Source: Leptolyngbya sp. PCC 6406 (GTDB taxonomy: Bacteria > Cyanobacteriota > Cyanobacteriia > Phormidesmidales > Phormidesmidaceae). From it: a DNA stretch of 64,000 bases. Shown piece by piece: positions 1 through 9,768 of the stretch (positions are counted from its first letter, which is position 1; the number at the start of each line of letters is the position of its first letter). The position numbers and the translations under genes are program-made. The stretch is from contig NZ_KI913949.1 of NCBI RefSeq assembly GCF_000332095.2, positions 4,798,769 through 4,862,768 on the forward strand, read 5' to 3'. The notes under the pieces were generated by a model, which ran no database searches, had not been told where the DNA came from, and saw only the letters and a list, made by a program, of their open reading frames with translations.

Positions 1-29
1 CTCGTTTGTCTAGAGAGAGGAGAGTCTCC

Positions 30-2285
30 ATGACAACTACCCCGCGCGAGCGGGAGGCGAAGGTTAAGGTTGTGGTTGATACGGATCCGGTTCCTACTTC
101 ATTCGAGAAGTGGGCCAAGCCAGGTCATTTTGACCGGACCCTAGCTAGAGGCCCCAAGACCACAACGTGGATCTGGAACCTCCACGCTGACGCTCACGAT
201 TTCGATAGTCATACCAGTGACTTAGAAGATATTTCGCGCAAGATCTTTAGTGCACATTTTGGCCACCTGGCCATTATCTTCATCTGGTTGAGCGGCATGT
301 ATTTCCATGGCGCTCGTTTTTCTAACTACGAAGCTTGGATGACTAACCCCACGGGCATCAAGCCCAGTGCTCAGGTTGTCTGGCCCATCTTTGGCCAAGA
401 GATCCTGAACGCTGACGTGGGTGGCGGATTCCAAGGGATTCAGATTACGTCCGGTTTCTTCCAACTGTGGCGGGCCTCCGGCATTACCAACAGCTACCAG
501 CTCTACTGCACCGCCATCGGTGGCCTTGTGATGGCTGGCCTCATGCTGTTTGCTGGCTGGTTCCACTACCACAAAAAAGCTCCCAAGCTTGAGTGGTTCC
601 AGAATGTGGAATCCATGATGAACCACCACCTAGCAGGCTTGCTTGGGCTGGGTTGCTTGGGCTGGGCAGGTCACCAGATCCATGTCTCCCTGCCTATCAA
701 TAAGCTGCTGGATGCAGGCGTGGCACCGCAGGATATCCCCCTGCCCCATGAGTTCATCCTAGATAAGAGCTTGATGGCGGAGCTGTACCCCAGCTTTGCC
801 CAGGGCTTGACCCCCTTCTTTACCCTGAATTGGGCGGCCTACGCTGACTTCCTCACCTTCAAAGGGGGATTGAACCCTGTAACTGGTGGTCTTTGGTTGT
901 CAGATACGGCCCACCATCACCTAGCCCTAGCGGTTCTGTTCATCGTCGCAGGGCACTTCTATCGCACGAACTGGGGCATTGGCCACAGCTTTAAAGAGGT
1001 GCTGGAAGCCCATAAGGGTCCCTTTACCGGGGAAGGTCACAAGGGCATGTACGAGATCTTTACGAACTCCTGGCATTGCCAACTGTCGTGGAACCTCGCT
1101 TGGATGGGCTCTCTGTCCATTCTTGTTGCCCAGCACATGTACTCCATGCCCCCCTATCCGTACATTGCGACGGATTACCCCACTCAGTTGTCGCTCTTTA
1201 CCCACCACATGTGGATTGGCGGCTTCTTGATTGTGGGTGCGGGTGCCCACGCAGCAATTTTCATGGTGCGGGATTACGATCCAGCCACCCATGTAAACAA
1301 CCTGTTGGATCGGGTGCTGCGCTCTCGTGACGCCATCATTTCCCACCTGAACTGGGTCTGTATCTTCCTCGGCTTCCACAGCTTTGGGCTATACATCCAT
1401 AACGACACCATGCGGGCCTTGGGGCGTCCCCAAGACATGTTCTCGGACTCCGCAATTCAGCTACAGCCGATCTTTGCCCAATGGATCCAAGGTATTCATG
1501 CAGGGGCAGCGGGTGCAACAGCTCCCCATGCCCTAGCGAGCGTGAGCCCTGCCTTTGGCGGTGACGTAGTGGCGGTGGCCGGTAAGGTCGCGATGATGCC
1601 TATCACCTTGGGTACGGCGGACTTCATGGTCCACCATATCCATGCGTTCACCATCCATGTGACCGTGTTGATTCTACTGAAGGGTGTCCTGTATGCCCGC
1701 AGTTCTCGCCTTGTACCCGATAAAGGCGAGTTGGGATTCCGGTTCCCCTGCGACGGCCCTGGCCGTGGCGGTACCTGTCAGGTATCTGGTTGGGACCACG
1801 TCTTCCTAGGACTGTTCTGGATGTACAACTCTCTATCCATCGTGATCTTCCACTTCAGTTGGAAGATGCAATCTGATGTTTGGGGAACGGTTTCCGACAG
1901 TGGTGCGGTATCTCATATCACCGCTGGCAATTTTGCCAACAGCGCCATCACCATCAATGGTTGGTTGCGTGACTTCCTGTGGGCGCAAGCCTCTCAGGTC
2001 ATTGGTTCCTACGGTTCAGCTTTGTCTGCCTATGGCTTGCTGTTCCTGGGTGCTCACTTTGTCTGGGCATTTAGCCTGATGTTCCTGTTTAGCGGTCGCG
2101 GCTACTGGCAGGAGTTGATTGAGTCCATCGTTTGGGCTCATAGCAAGCTGAAGCTAGCCCCGGCAATTCAGCCTCGTGCCCTGAGCATCACTCAAGGTCG
2201 GGCTGTTGGGGTAGCTCACTACCTCCTGGGGGGAATTGTGACCACTTGGTCATTCTTCCTGGCGCGAATTATTGCCGTTGGATAA
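30..2285 (+). CDS. psaA: Photosystem I P700 chlorophyll a apoprotein A1
   Basis: One of the two large subunits of the photosystem I reaction centre in the thylakoid membrane. It binds P700, most antenna chlorophylls, and half of the Fx iron-sulfur cluster. The 751-residue length and the many His-rich hydrophobic helices match the family. The Fx motif [10 protein letters not shown] is at residues 574-583, and its two Cys ligands are present. An upstream in-frame start would add eight residues. The ATG at 30 is preferred because a purine-rich GAGAGAGGAGAG run precedes it and the protein then begins MTTTP, as in cyanobacterial PsaA. psaB follows after 26 nt, so the two are surely co-transcribed. 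The promoter lies outside the window. Confidence 0.98.
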   Translation: MTTTPREREAKVKVVVDTDPVPTSFEKWAKPGHFDRTLARGPKTTTWIWNLHADAHDFDSHTSDLEDISRKIFSAHFGHLAIIFIWLSGMYFHGARFSNYEAWMTNPTGIKPSAQVVWPIFGQEILNADVGGGFQGIQITSGFFQLWRASGITNSYQLYCTAIGGLVMAGLMLFAGWFHYHKKAPKLEWFQNVESMMNHHLAGLLGLGCLGWAGHQIHVSLPINKLLDAGVAPQDIPLPHEFILDKSLMAELYPSFAQGLTPFFTLNWAAYADFLTFKGGLNPVTGGLWLSDTAHHHLALAVLFIVAGHFYRTNWGIGHSFKEVLEAHKGPFTGEGHKGMYEIFTNSWHCQLSWNLAWMGSLSILVAQHMYSMPPYPYIATDYPTQLSLFTHHMWIGGFLIVGAGAHAAIFMVRDYDPATHVNNLLDRVLRSRDAIISHLNWVCIFLGFHSFGLYIHNDTMRALGRPQDMFSDSAIQLQPIFAQWIQGIHAGAAGATAPHALASVSPAFGGDVVAVAGKVAMMPITLGTADFMVHHIHAFTIHVTVLILLKGVLYARSSRLVPDKGELGFRFPCDGPGRGGTCQVSGWDHVFLGLFWMYNSLSIVIFHFSWKMQSDVWGTVSDSGAVSHITAGNFANSAITINGWLRDFLWAQASQVIGSYGSALSAYGLLFLGAHFVWAFSLMFLFSGRGYWQELIESIVWAHSKLKLAPAIQPRALSITQGRAVGVAHYLLGGIVTTWSFFLARIIAVG

Positions 2286-2311
2286 GAGCGCGGAGGACTC
2301 ATTAACACGCT

Positions 2312-4540
2312 ATGGCGACTAAATTCCCGAAATTTAGCCAAGCACTGGCCCAGGATCCGACAACTCGTCGGATCTGGTACGGGATTGCCACGGCCCACGA
2401 CTTTGAAAGCCACGATGGCATGACGGAGGAGAATCTTTACCAAAAGATCTTCGCCTCCCACTTCGGTCATCTAGCAATCATCTTCCTGTGGACCTCGGGC
2501 AACCTCTTCCACGTTGCTTGGCAAGGCAACTTCGAACAGTGGATCAAGGATCCCCTGAACATCCGTCCCATCGCCCACGCGATTTGGGACCCCCATTTTG
2601 GCCAACCTGCGGTGGAAGCCTTCACCCAGGCGGGCGCATCTAGTCCGGTCAACATTGCTTATTCCGGTGTGTATCACTGGTGGTACACCATCGGTATGCG
2701 CACCAACGCCGACCTGTACAGCGGAGCTGTATTCTTACTGCTGATGTCTGCGGTCTTCCTGTTCGCAGGGTGGCTTCACCTTCAGCCCAAGTTTCGACCC
2801 AGCCTGTCTTGGTTCAAAAATGCCGAATCTCGGTTGAACCATCACCTGGCAGGTCTGTTTGGGGTCAGCTCCCTGGCTTGGACCGGTCACTTGGTCCACG
2901 TTGCAATTCCTGAAGCTCGGGGTCAGCATGTGGGTTGGGATAACTTCCTGTCCACACCGCCTCACCCTGATGGGCTCCTGCCTTTCTTCACAGGGAAATG
3001 GGGAGTCTATGCCCAGAATCCGGATACCGCTGACCATCTCTTTGGCACCAGCCAGGGTGCGGGCACGGCTATCTTGACCTTCTTGGGTGGCTTCCATCCT
3101 CAAACGGAAGCAATGTGGCTGACGGACATTGCTCACCACCACCTCGCGATCGCGGTGCTCTTCATCATTGCGGGTCACATGTACCGGACTAACTTCGGTA
3201 TTGGCCACAGCATGAAGGAGATCATGAATGCCCACAATCCTCCGAAGGGCACTCCCTTTGGCGGCATGATTGGGGAGGGGCATAAGGGTATCTACGACAC
3301 CTACAACAATTCCCTCCATTTCCAGTTGGCTTGGCACCTCGCTTGTCTAGGGGTTGTGACCTCTCTGGTGGCGCAGCACATGTACTCGCTGCCCTCCTAC
3401 GCTTTCATCGCGAAGGACTTCACGACTCAGGCGGCGCTGTACACCCACCACCAGTACATTGCTGGATTCATCATGGTAGGGGCCTTTGCCCACGGGGCAA
3501 TCTTCCTGGTCCGCGATTACGATCCGGCTGCTAATAAGAACAACGTCCTCGACCGCGTTCTTCAGCACAAGGAAGCGATCATCTCTCACCTGAGCTGGGT
3601 TTCTCTATTCCTGGGTTTCCACACCCTGGGGCTGTACGTCCACAATGACGTTGTGGTTGCCTTCGGTACCCCCGAAAAGCAAATTCTTGTGGAGCCTGTG
3701 TTTGCTCAGTGGATTCAGGCGGCGCACGGCAAGCTGCTCTATGGGTTTGACACCCTGCTGTCTAATCCTGACAGCATTGCTTCCACCGCTTGGCCCAACA
3801 ACGGCAACGTGTGGTTAGAGGGCTGGCTCAACGCGATCAACAGTGGCAGTAACTCCCTGTTCCTGACCATTGGCCCTGGGGACTTCCTGGTCCACCATGC
3901 GATCGCACTAGGTCTGCACACCACCACCCTGATCTTGGTGAAGGGTGCCTTGGATGCTCGCGGCTCCAAGCTCATGCCGGACAAAAAAGACTTCGGCTAT
4001 AGCTTCCCCTGCGACGGCCCTGGCCGTGGCGGCACCTGCGACATCTCTGCGTGGGACTCCTTCTATCTGGCCATGTTCTGGATGTTGAACACTATTGGCT
4101 GGGTGACCTTCTACTGGCACTGGAAACACTTGAGTATCTGGTCTGGTAACGTCGCTCAGTTCAATGAAAACTCCAACTACCTCATGGGCTGGCTCCGGGA
4201 TTATCTGTGGCTCAACTCCTCGCAGTTGATCAACGGGTACAACCCCTACGGCATGAACAACCTGTCGGTGTGGGCCTGGATGTTCCTCTTTGGACACCTA
4301 GTCTGGGCTACGGGCTTCATGTTCTTGATCTCCTGGCGGGGCTACTGGCAGGAACTGATCGAGACCATCGTTTGGGCTCATGAGCGGACTCCCCTGGCGA
4401 ACCTGGTTCGCTGGAAGGATAAGCCAGTGGCACTGTCCATCGTTCAGGCTCGTGTGGTGGGCCTAGCTCACTTCACGGTGGGGTATATTCTCACCTACGC
4501 CGCCTTCCTGATAGCTTCGACCTCAAGCCGCTTTGGTTGA
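2312..4540 (+). CDS. psaB: Photosystem I P700 chlorophyll a apoprotein A2
   Basis: Partner of PsaA in the photosystem I heterodimer. It supplies the second half of the P700 special pair and of the Fx 4Fe-4S site. The 742 residues have the expected eleven-helix pattern with His-rich chlorophyll ligands. The Fx motif [10 protein letters not shown] lies at residues 567-576 and carries both Cys ligands. The start ATG follows a GCGGAGGACTC ribosome site. The gene ends just before a strong intrinsic terminator, making psaA-psaB a closed two-gene transcription unit. Confidence 0.98.
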   Translation: MATKFPKFSQALAQDPTTRRIWYGIATAHDFESHDGMTEENLYQKIFASHFGHLAIIFLWTSGNLFHVAWQGNFEQWIKDPLNIRPIAHAIWDPHFGQPAVEAFTQAGASSPVNIAYSGVYHWWYTIGMRTNADLYSGAVFLLLMSAVFLFAGWLHLQPKFRPSLSWFKNAESRLNHHLAGLFGVSSLAWTGHLVHVAIPEARGQHVGWDNFLSTPPHPDGLLPFFTGKWGVYAQNPDTADHLFGTSQGAGTAILTFLGGFHPQTEAMWLTDIAHHHLAIAVLFIIAGHMYRTNFGIGHSMKEIMNAHNPPKGTPFGGMIGEGHKGIYDTYNNSLHFQLAWHLACLGVVTSLVAQHMYSLPSYAFIAKDFTTQAALYTHHQYIAGFIMVGAFAHGAIFLVRDYDPAANKNNVLDRVLQHKEAIISHLSWVSLFLGFHTLGLYVHNDVVVAFGTPEKQILVEPVFAQWIQAAHGKLLYGFDTLLSNPDSIASTAWPNNGNVWLEGWLNAINSGSNSLFLTIGPGDFLVHHAIALGLHTTTLILVKGALDARGSKLMPDKKDFGYSFPCDGPGRGGTCDISAWDSFYLAMFWMLNTIGWVTFYWHWKHLSIWSGNVAQFNENSNYLMGWLRDYLWLNSSQLINGYNPYGMNNLSVWAWMFLFGHLVWATGFMFLISWRGYWQELIETIVWAHERTPLANLVRWKDKPVALSIVQARVVGLAHFTVGYILTYAAFLIASTSSRFG

Positions 4541-4566
4541 CGAGGCTGTCGGTTAGGTAAATAACT

Positions 4567-4604
4567 AGAAACCCTCCTATTGCCTTCGGGCTAGGGGGGT
4601 TTCT
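4567..4604 (+). terminator. Intrinsic terminator of psaAB
   Basis: A 13-bp stem (AGAAACCCTCCTA pairing with TAGGGGGGTTTCT, one G-U pair) encloses a loop containing TTCG. It lies 27 nt after the psaB stop codon. Confidence 0.85.
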
Positions 4605-4729
4605 AGGTTTGAGCGGTTTGCACGGCCCCCTTAGCCCCATAAATCTGTCCCTAGGTTCTTGCCTCGCTTCAAGGATCCTGTTTGAATAAAATCAATTCAG
4701 AATGAACTTTTATTAAATGAGGATGCCCT

Positions 4730-6211
4730 ATGTACATTGTGCAGGTTGCCTCGGAGTGCGCTCCGGTGATTAAAGCGGGGGGATTGGGGGACGTAGTGTA
4801 CGGCCTCAGTCGCCAGTTGGAATCCCAGGGTCACTGTGTCGAGCTGATTCTGCCTAAGTACAACAACATGCGCTACGACCACATCTGGGGGTTGCACCAA
4901 GCCTATCTAGGGCTGTCGGTGCCTTGGTATGGCGGGGCGATTGACTGTACAGTGCATTGCGGCTGGGTGCATGGGCGGCTGTGCTTCTTCATTGAGCCCC
5001 ATTCCAGTGATATGTTCTTCGATCGGGGCACCTACTACGGCTGTGATGACGACCCTATGCGCTTTGCCTTTTTCAGCAAAGCTGCGCTGGAATTCCTGCT
5101 CCAGAGCAACAAACGCCCTGATGTGATCCACTGCCACGACTGGCAGACGGGCCTAATTCCCGTGATGCTCTACGAGATGTACCAGTATTCCGGCATGGAG
5201 TACCAGCGAGTGCTCTACACCATCCACAACTTCAAGCACCAAGGGTTTGGCGGATCGGAAATTCTCTGGGCCACGGGGCTCAATCGAGAGGAGCATTACT
5301 TCCACTACGACCGCTTGCGAGACAATTTCAACCCCTTCTCTCTCAACTTTATGAAGGGAGGCATTGTCTATTCCAACTACGTCAACACGGTTTCCCCCCA
5401 CCATGCTTGGGAAGCCCACTATGGCACCTGTAGTTTTGGTCTAGGTGACACGATTCATCGACACCAGCAGAAGTTTTGCGGCATTCTCAACGGGGTCGAT
5501 TACGGCATCTGGAACCCGGAGACCGACACCCACATTCCCCACCCCTACAGCCTCAGCACCTTTGAAGACAAGGGGATAAACCAAAAGGCTCTGCGGGAAC
5601 GGCTACTCCTACGAATGGCGAATAAGCCCATCGTCGCCTATGTGGGTCGCCTAGATGACCAGAAAGGGGTGCATCTGGTTCACCATGCCATGTACTACAC
5701 TCTCAACCGGGGCGCGCAATTTGTCCTACTGGGGTCTGCAACCGATCGCCAGACAAATGACTGGTTCTGGCACGAAAAGCGCTTCCTCAACGACAATCCC
5801 GATATCCACTTGGAACTCAGCTTCAACGAGGAGCTGGCCCACCTGATCTACGCCGGGGCGGACCTGATGGTGGTCCCCAGCAACTTTGAGCCCTGCGGCC
5901 TGACCCAACTCATTGCGATGAAGTACGGCACCGTACCCATCGTGCGCGGGGTGGGTGGCCTGGTCAGCACTGTCTTTGATTGGGATTACGACCCCAACCA
6001 TCCCCCGGAGGAACGGACAGGGTTTGTGTTCTACGAAACGGACAACTATGCCCTGGAGTCGGCCCTAAATCGTGCGCTGGATCTGTACTACAACGAGCCG
6101 AAGGTGTTTCAACAGCTTGCGCTCCAGGGGATGCAGTATGACTATTCTTGGCGCAATCCGGCGGTGGAGTACGTTGAGATCTATGACTTGATCCGTCACA
6201 AATGGGATTAG
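4730..6211 (+). CDS. glgA: Glycogen synthase (ADP-glucose type, GlgA2-like)
   Basis: Transfers glucose from ADP-glucose to the non-reducing end of alpha-1,4-glucan in the cytosol. This is a GT5 family GT-B enzyme of 493 residues. The N-terminal KAGGLGD motif (Lys15, ADP-glucose binding) and a C-terminal stretch around EPCGLTQLIAMKYGT with the family Glu are visible. The N-terminus MYIVQVASECAPVIKAGG closely resembles the cyanobacterial GlgA2 clade as I recall it. Cyanobacteria usually carry a second, more divergent GlgA1 elsewhere. The gene has its own upstream region of about 125 nt after the psaB terminator, with GAGGA a short distance before the ATG. Confidence 0.95.
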   Translation: MYIVQVASECAPVIKAGGLGDVVYGLSRQLESQGHCVELILPKYNNMRYDHIWGLHQAYLGLSVPWYGGAIDCTVHCGWVHGRLCFFIEPHSSDMFFDRGTYYGCDDDPMRFAFFSKAALEFLLQSNKRPDVIHCHDWQTGLIPVMLYEMYQYSGMEYQRVLYTIHNFKHQGFGGSEILWATGLNREEHYFHYDRLRDNFNPFSLNFMKGGIVYSNYVNTVSPHHAWEAHYGTCSFGLGDTIHRHQQKFCGILNGVDYGIWNPETDTHIPHPYSLSTFEDKGINQKALRERLLLRMANKPIVAYVGRLDDQKGVHLVHHAMYYTLNRGAQFVLLGSATDRQTNDWFWHEKRFLNDNPDIHLELSFNEELAHLIYAGADLMVVPSNFEPCGLTQLIAMKYGTVPIVRGVGGLVSTVFDWDYDPNHPPEERTGFVFYETDNYALESALNRALDLYYNEPKVFQQLALQGMQYDYSWRNPAVEYVEIYDLIRHKWD

Positions 6212-6287
6212 GCGATCGCGCTCATCCCCGCTCTGTTGCCCATGGGGACAGCGAGTAGACTGAAGTCATTCCCTCAGGAAGTCACCT

Positions 6288-6714
6288 ATGAGCCAGCGGA
6301 CAGCGGACAAGGTACGCTGGACAGCGGCAGATTTAGATCTGTTTCCAGACAACGGCAATCGGTATGAAATCATCGATGGGAATCTCTTGGTGACTAGAGT
6401 CCCAAACTGGAGGCATCAAAAGGCAAGTACTCGGATGAGTACGGCTCTGGATACTTGGTGTTTAGAAACGGGCCTAGGCGAGGCGGTGCAGGCTCCTGGT
6501 GTGATTTTTACTGATGCTGATAATGTGATTCCCGATGTGGTTTGGGTCAGCCAAGAGCGGCTATCCCTGTTACTAGATGAAGCCGGACATCTGACTGCGG
6601 CTCCGGACTTGGTTGTAGAAGTGCTGTCTCCCGGCGAGGAAAATGAGAGGAGAGACCGCGCTCTGAAGCTCAAGCTCTATTCTGAACGGGGTGTTCAGGA
6701 ATACTGGATTGTGG
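6288..6714 (+). CDS. Uma2 family endonuclease-like protein, 5' exon (interrupted by a group II intron)
   Basis: First 142 codons plus one base of a Uma2-family (DUF820, PD-(D/E)XK-like fold) gene. These proteins are abundant in cyanobacteria and their cellular role is unknown. Visible core residues include the PDVVW and LVVEVLSPGE segments typical of the nuclease-like site, followed by KLKLYSERGVQEYWIV. Reading straight on, the frame hits a stop at 6723 inside the intron. If bases 6715-9565 are removed, the frame joins exactly to 9566-9708 and gives a 189-residue protein of normal Uma2 length. The ATG has an AGGAAG ribosome site just upstream. Whether functional protein is made depends on splicing, which looks compromised. 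Confidence 0.85.
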
Positions 6715-7303
6715 GTGCGACGTGAAAGCTGTACCTGCTGACTGAGAGGCCGTCCTCTCTGGGGAATTCTTGCTCCCCATCGTCCCGTAACGGGGTCAAT
6801 GACCCTGCCTACGTTGCTAGTAAGTAATGAACGCAATGGAATGCAAGGCACGCAAGCACGACCTCTGGCAGCCTCCATCTGGAGAGAGTGCAAGACGAAG
6901 ACTGTGAAGGGTTAACGCGAGTGAATCATCGTAAGTGTCGTCACAGTAGCCGAGTGAAAGAGGCTGAAACACTCTGACCAAAAGGTAAGTGGGTGGGCGG
7001 TCAAAGTCTACGAGTTGACCGTGCAGGAACCGAACTCCCACCGGCATATAGATGGAACCCCCCACAGTCGCAGGTCACAGGTAGGGAACACGGTAAGCCC
7101 GATAGGGTCTGAGGCCAGGTCGATAGCCTCAGTAAGCCAGTCTGTAAAGGCGGCAGAACTCCCTAGCGGGTAAAGGAAACTGGAGAAAGCGAAGGCTGTG
7201 GGTAATGCCGCAGATAGGGGTTCAAGCTTTGCCCCGGACTGAAAGGTCGCAGACTTCCAGTGGGTCTTCACCGATAAACCACTGTAAAGGAACCTAATCG
7301 TGA

Positions 7304-7862
7304 GTGAAAGATAGAGTCGGCAACGACATCGGAACTACGACAGCGCAAGTGGACTGGCACAGCATCGTCTGGAAGTCGGTCAACAAGCGGTTGCGGAACC
7401 TGAGACGGCGAATTTACCGGGCGAGCCAACAGCAGCAGTGGAATCGGGTGAGAAGCCTGATGAAACTGATGCTACGGAGTCATGCCAACCTGTTGTGGTC
7501 GGTGCGACGAGTCACCCAACTGAATGCCGGACGCAAGACGGCGGGCATTGATGGTTATACCGCCCTAACACCCGCCCAGCGGGTGCACCTGGTCCATCAG
7601 ATGTCGGCCTATGCGCCCGGTCAGGTGCGTCCAGCCCGACGGATATATATTCCCAAGGCTAAGGGTAAACAGCGTCCCCTGGGGATCCCTTGCGTCCTTG
7701 ACCGAGTGGCCCAAAGCCTGGTCAAGAATGCCCTGGAACCCAGTTGGGAAGCTCGCTTTGAGGCACATAGCTATGGGTTTCGGCCCGGACGCAGTGCCCA
7801 GGACGCTATCGACCAAACGTGGATTCGCCTCAACCAAGGCCATGACAGTTGGATTCCTTACA
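7304..7862 (+). pseudogene. Group II intron reverse transcriptase/maturase, N-terminal fragment
   Basis: About 186 residues of the intron-encoded protein, starting from a GTG. They cover the RT-0 and early RT blocks: AGRKTAGIDGYT, RRIYIPKAKGKQRPLGIP and the HSYGFRPGRSAQDAI signature. The reading frame runs into IS sequence right after LNQGHDSWI, just before the block holding the first catalytic Asp. The YADD core and the X/maturase domain are absent from the window. The fragment cannot be an active reverse transcriptase or maturase. Confidence 0.88.
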
Positions 7863-7876
7863 GGGTGACAACCCCC

Positions 7877-9076
7877 CTAGAGAGCTTGCTGGATAAGGGA
7901 TAGAGCGTGAAAACCTCGCTGAAAATAGCGGTGTTTATGGGGTTTAAGGGCCACCAGCTTGAGCGCCCAATCGGCCCATAAATCCATGGCATAGAGCCAT
8001 CGTTGCCCATAGAGACTGAAGCTAAAGTCACTGTGCCGTGGAGCCTTATCTTGGTGCTCTTGGAGACGTCCGGCATACTGAGCTAGCTTGGCCTCCTGCA
8101 TCCACTGGCCGTGGAGAGTCGCCAAACTGTAAGCCAGAGCGATCAGTAAAACTAAGGCTAAGAATCGGGTGTCATTGACCTTGGTATCCTCCAAGTTATA
8201 GCCCCCAGTCTTAAAGTCTTTGAAGAGCTGTTCAATGCCCCAGCGACATCGATAGACCGCTAACGCTTGCTTCAAGGTGGGCAGATTAGTCAGGATATAC
8301 CACGGTTCCTTCGGCCCCTTCTGGCGATAGGAGCGCTTCCAATACACCGCTAAATTAAACGGGCCAATACCATCGCCTTTGTTGCACAAAACTCCCTCAT
8401 AAAATCGAGACTGGCCCGGTTTGAAGCCAACGTTTTTGAGGACTTGATAGTCGGTATCGGTATCGGTCTTGAAATGGAAGTCCTTTTTCTGTCGGAGTGC
8501 AAAGGACACCCCGCGCTGATCCAACCATTCCGCCAGTTTAGGGCTATGGAACTCCCGGTCACCCAGCAGTAGAACCGGGTAGGACTTAAACAAGGACAGG
8601 GCCGCTTTCAGCAGTCGCCGTTGCGTTTTCAGGTCACTCGTACCCGCCCGCCCTAAACGCTCCCAATAGACGGGTAAAGCATGAGTCCCCCACACCACGC
8701 TGACCATGAATATATTTCGCCCTTTCCATTCCGTGCGGTCCATTGCCAGAATCCAATAGCCGTGTTTATGGTGTTTGAGCGTTCTCAGACGACGGCGTTG
8801 GTCACGGTTCAAGCCCCGTCCCGTTTCCACTTGGCGGATCCAATATTTGAGCAGTGGAAACCACAGCACCTTGAGCGTGAGTTTGGGTAAGGCTAAAAAG
8901 CGTTGTAAGTTCCGTTTGCGACTTTGATACTGAATGGGCTGAGGAAAGACGCTGGCTAAGACGGAGAGTTTGACTTGGCGATGCGCTTGTAGCAATAACA
9001 ACAGTAACTGGAAGGTCAAGTACTGTTTTTCATTGAGATGGGTGAGAAGGGTAGTTTGGTAGAATGTAGGGAACAT
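7877..9076 (-). CDS. IS4-family DDE transposase
   Basis: A 399-residue transposase that appears intact. The DDE triad is visible: Asp113 in AMDRTEW, Asp173 in LGDREF and Glu282 in the C-terminal block. The family signature Y-(2)-R-(3)-E-(6)-K is exact (Tyr275, Arg278, Glu282, Lys289). The gene fills almost the whole element and runs opposite to the host intron. A stem-loop with a T-run, in the outward orientation, sits just upstream of its start. Confidence 0.93.
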   Translation of the reverse strand: MFPTFYQTTLLTHLNEKQYLTFQLLLLLLQAHRQVKLSVLASVFPQPIQYQSRKRNLQRFLALPKLTLKVLWFPLLKYWIRQVETGRGLNRDQRRRLRTLKHHKHGYWILAMDRTEWKGRNIFMVSVVWGTHALPVYWERLGRAGTSDLKTQRRLLKAALSLFKSYPVLLLGDREFHSPKLAEWLDQRGVSFALRQKKDFHFKTDTDTDYQVLKNVGFKPGQSRFYEGVLCNKGDGIGPFNLAVYWKRSYRQKGPKEPWYILTNLPTLKQALAVYRCRWGIEQLFKDFKTGGYNLEDTKVNDTRFLALVLLIALAYSLATLHGQWMQEAKLAQYAGRLQEHQDKAPRHSDFSFSLYGQRWLYAMDLWADWALKLVALKPHKHRYFQRGFHALSLIQQAL

Positions 9077-9086
9077 ATTTGGTTGG

Positions 9087-9115
9087 GGGAGCTGTACTGA
9101 GGCTCCCTTTTTTTT
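9087..9115 (+). terminator. Rho-independent terminator at the IS edge
   Basis: GGGAGC (9087-9092) pairs with GCTCCC (9102-9107), followed by eight T residues. It points rightward, against transposase transcription. Transcripts entering from the Uma2/intron side should stop here, before the HNH fragment and intron domains V and VI. Confidence 0.75.
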
Positions 9116-9172
9116 GTCCCCTCCATTATCTCAAAACCCTGTACCGTATGACGTTGAGTGCCCTTGTCACCC

Positions 9173-9490
9173 GTTAAGGTCAAAGTCAAAGGCACCGCCT
9201 CTCCGGATGACCCTGACCTGCACGACTACTGGCAACACCGTCAACAGCGGCATGGCAAGCGATACTGGAGTCGAGGCTCCACGTATTATCGACTGGCCCA
9301 AAGTCAGCAATGGCGGTGCCCTGTCTGTGGTGAAGGGCTCGTCAATGGCGAGGAAGTCCATGCTCATCACCGCTCTCCTGTCCAGGCGGGTGGTTTGAGT
9401 CAGGACGAGAACCTACAATTGCTCCATCAGGCCTGTCATCGGCAGGTACATGGTCAGGCCAAAACACCTGTTGGCTCACAGAGGGCTTGA
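9173..9490 (+). pseudogene. Group II intron protein, C-terminal HNH endonuclease fragment
   Basis: About 105 codons after the IS encode the En domain of the intron protein. It starts with a PVKVKVKG segment and then shows an HNH zinc site: CPVC, HAHHRSP, NLQLLHQACH. The stop codon (9488-9490) overlaps the first bases of domain V, as is usual for such introns. No start codon of its own is expected, because it is the tail of the protein whose head is at 7304. Confidence 0.85.
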
Positions 9491-9522
9491 GCCGGATGAG
9501 AGGAAACTATCAAGTCCGGTTC
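9489..9522 (+). ncRNA. Group II intron domain V (catalytic hairpin)
   Basis: A 34-nt hairpin beginning GAGCCGG and closing CCGGTTC, with a GAAA-type tetraloop in the middle. The AGC catalytic triad is at 9490-9492. Domain VI follows directly. Confidence 0.9.
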
Positions 9523-9565
9523 TTAGGGGGGAGAGGGGCAGCGATGTCTTTCTCTCCTACCCAAC

Positions 9566-9708
9566 AACATTGGCAAAAAGGACAGTTGGAGGTCTATCGC
9601 CGAGAGCAGATGCAATTGAGGCTGGTAACGACCCTATTTGCCTCAGATGTACTAGTCAGTCCCCTGCTGCCTGGTTTTGCCTATCCCGTGGCACAAATAT
9701 TTCACTGA
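9566..9708 (+). CDS. Uma2 family endonuclease-like protein, 3' exon
   Basis: Completes the gene begun at 6288. After joining to G6714 the frame reads E-H-W-Q-K-G-Q-L-E-V-Y-R-R-E and ends with the typical Uma2 tail SPLLPGFAYPVAQIF. Forty-six residues plus the split Glu codon belong to this exon. A partial MITE end (CTAGGGGCTGTGG) begins two bases after the stop codon. Confidence 0.85.
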
Positions 9709-9709
9709 A

Positions 9710-9743
9710 CTAGGGGCTGTGGACAATCAAAGCCAGATTCCTT
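9710..9743 (+). repeat. Solo end of the 132-bp MITE-like family
   Basis: CTAGGGGCTGTGGACAATCA and the bases after it match the inverted right end of the elements at 43834-43965 and 55379-55510. The rest of the element is missing here. Confidence 0.65.
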
Positions 9744-9768
9744 CCTTCAATCGGAAAACCCAAAATTA

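Larger units (their letters stand above)
7863..9172 (-). mobile_element. IS4-family insertion sequence inside the group II intron
   Basis: About 1.31 kb bounded by short terminal inverted repeats (GGGTGACAA at 7863-7871 and TTGTCACCC at 9164-9172). It holds one transposase gene reading leftward. No target-site duplication is seen: the flanks are TTACA on the left and GTTAA on the right. Roughly 300 codons of the intron protein are missing across the insertion. That pattern suggests an IS-adjacent deletion or recombination between two IS copies, not a simple insertion. Only about nine bp of terminal repeat are clear, so the ends could shift by one or two bases. Confidence 0.85.
6715..9565 (+). 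mobile_element. Group II intron with disrupted intron-encoded protein
   Basis: The element begins GTGCG, fitting the group II 5' consensus GUGYG, and ends in CCAAC. A 34-nt domain V lies at 9489-9522. Domain VI follows at about 9526-9562, with a candidate branch-point A at 9559, seven nt from the 3' end. The last exon bases ATTGTGG can pair over seven positions (one G-U) with CCACAGT at 7062-7068, a good EBS1 candidate in domain I. Domain IV carries a reverse transcriptase/HNH gene that is now in two pieces around an IS element. The exact removal of this interval restores the Uma2 frame, which fixes both boundaries independently of the motif matches. Confidence 0.9.

Noticed and set aside
222-1379. 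Minus-strand open frames inside psaA, and similar frames opposite psaB, raf1, ftsH and others
   Set aside because: They are complementary shadows of strongly conserved coding DNA, with no ribosome sites and low-complexity translations.
9114-9398. Frame overlapping the HNH fragment in another register
   Set aside because: The HNH motif in the 9158 frame is clear; this is its shadow.
7304-9490. Reading the reverse transcriptase as a retron or DGR
   Set aside because: GUGYG start, 34-nt domain V, exon pairing and C-terminal HNH identify a group II intron; no msr/msd, template repeat or variable repeat is seen.
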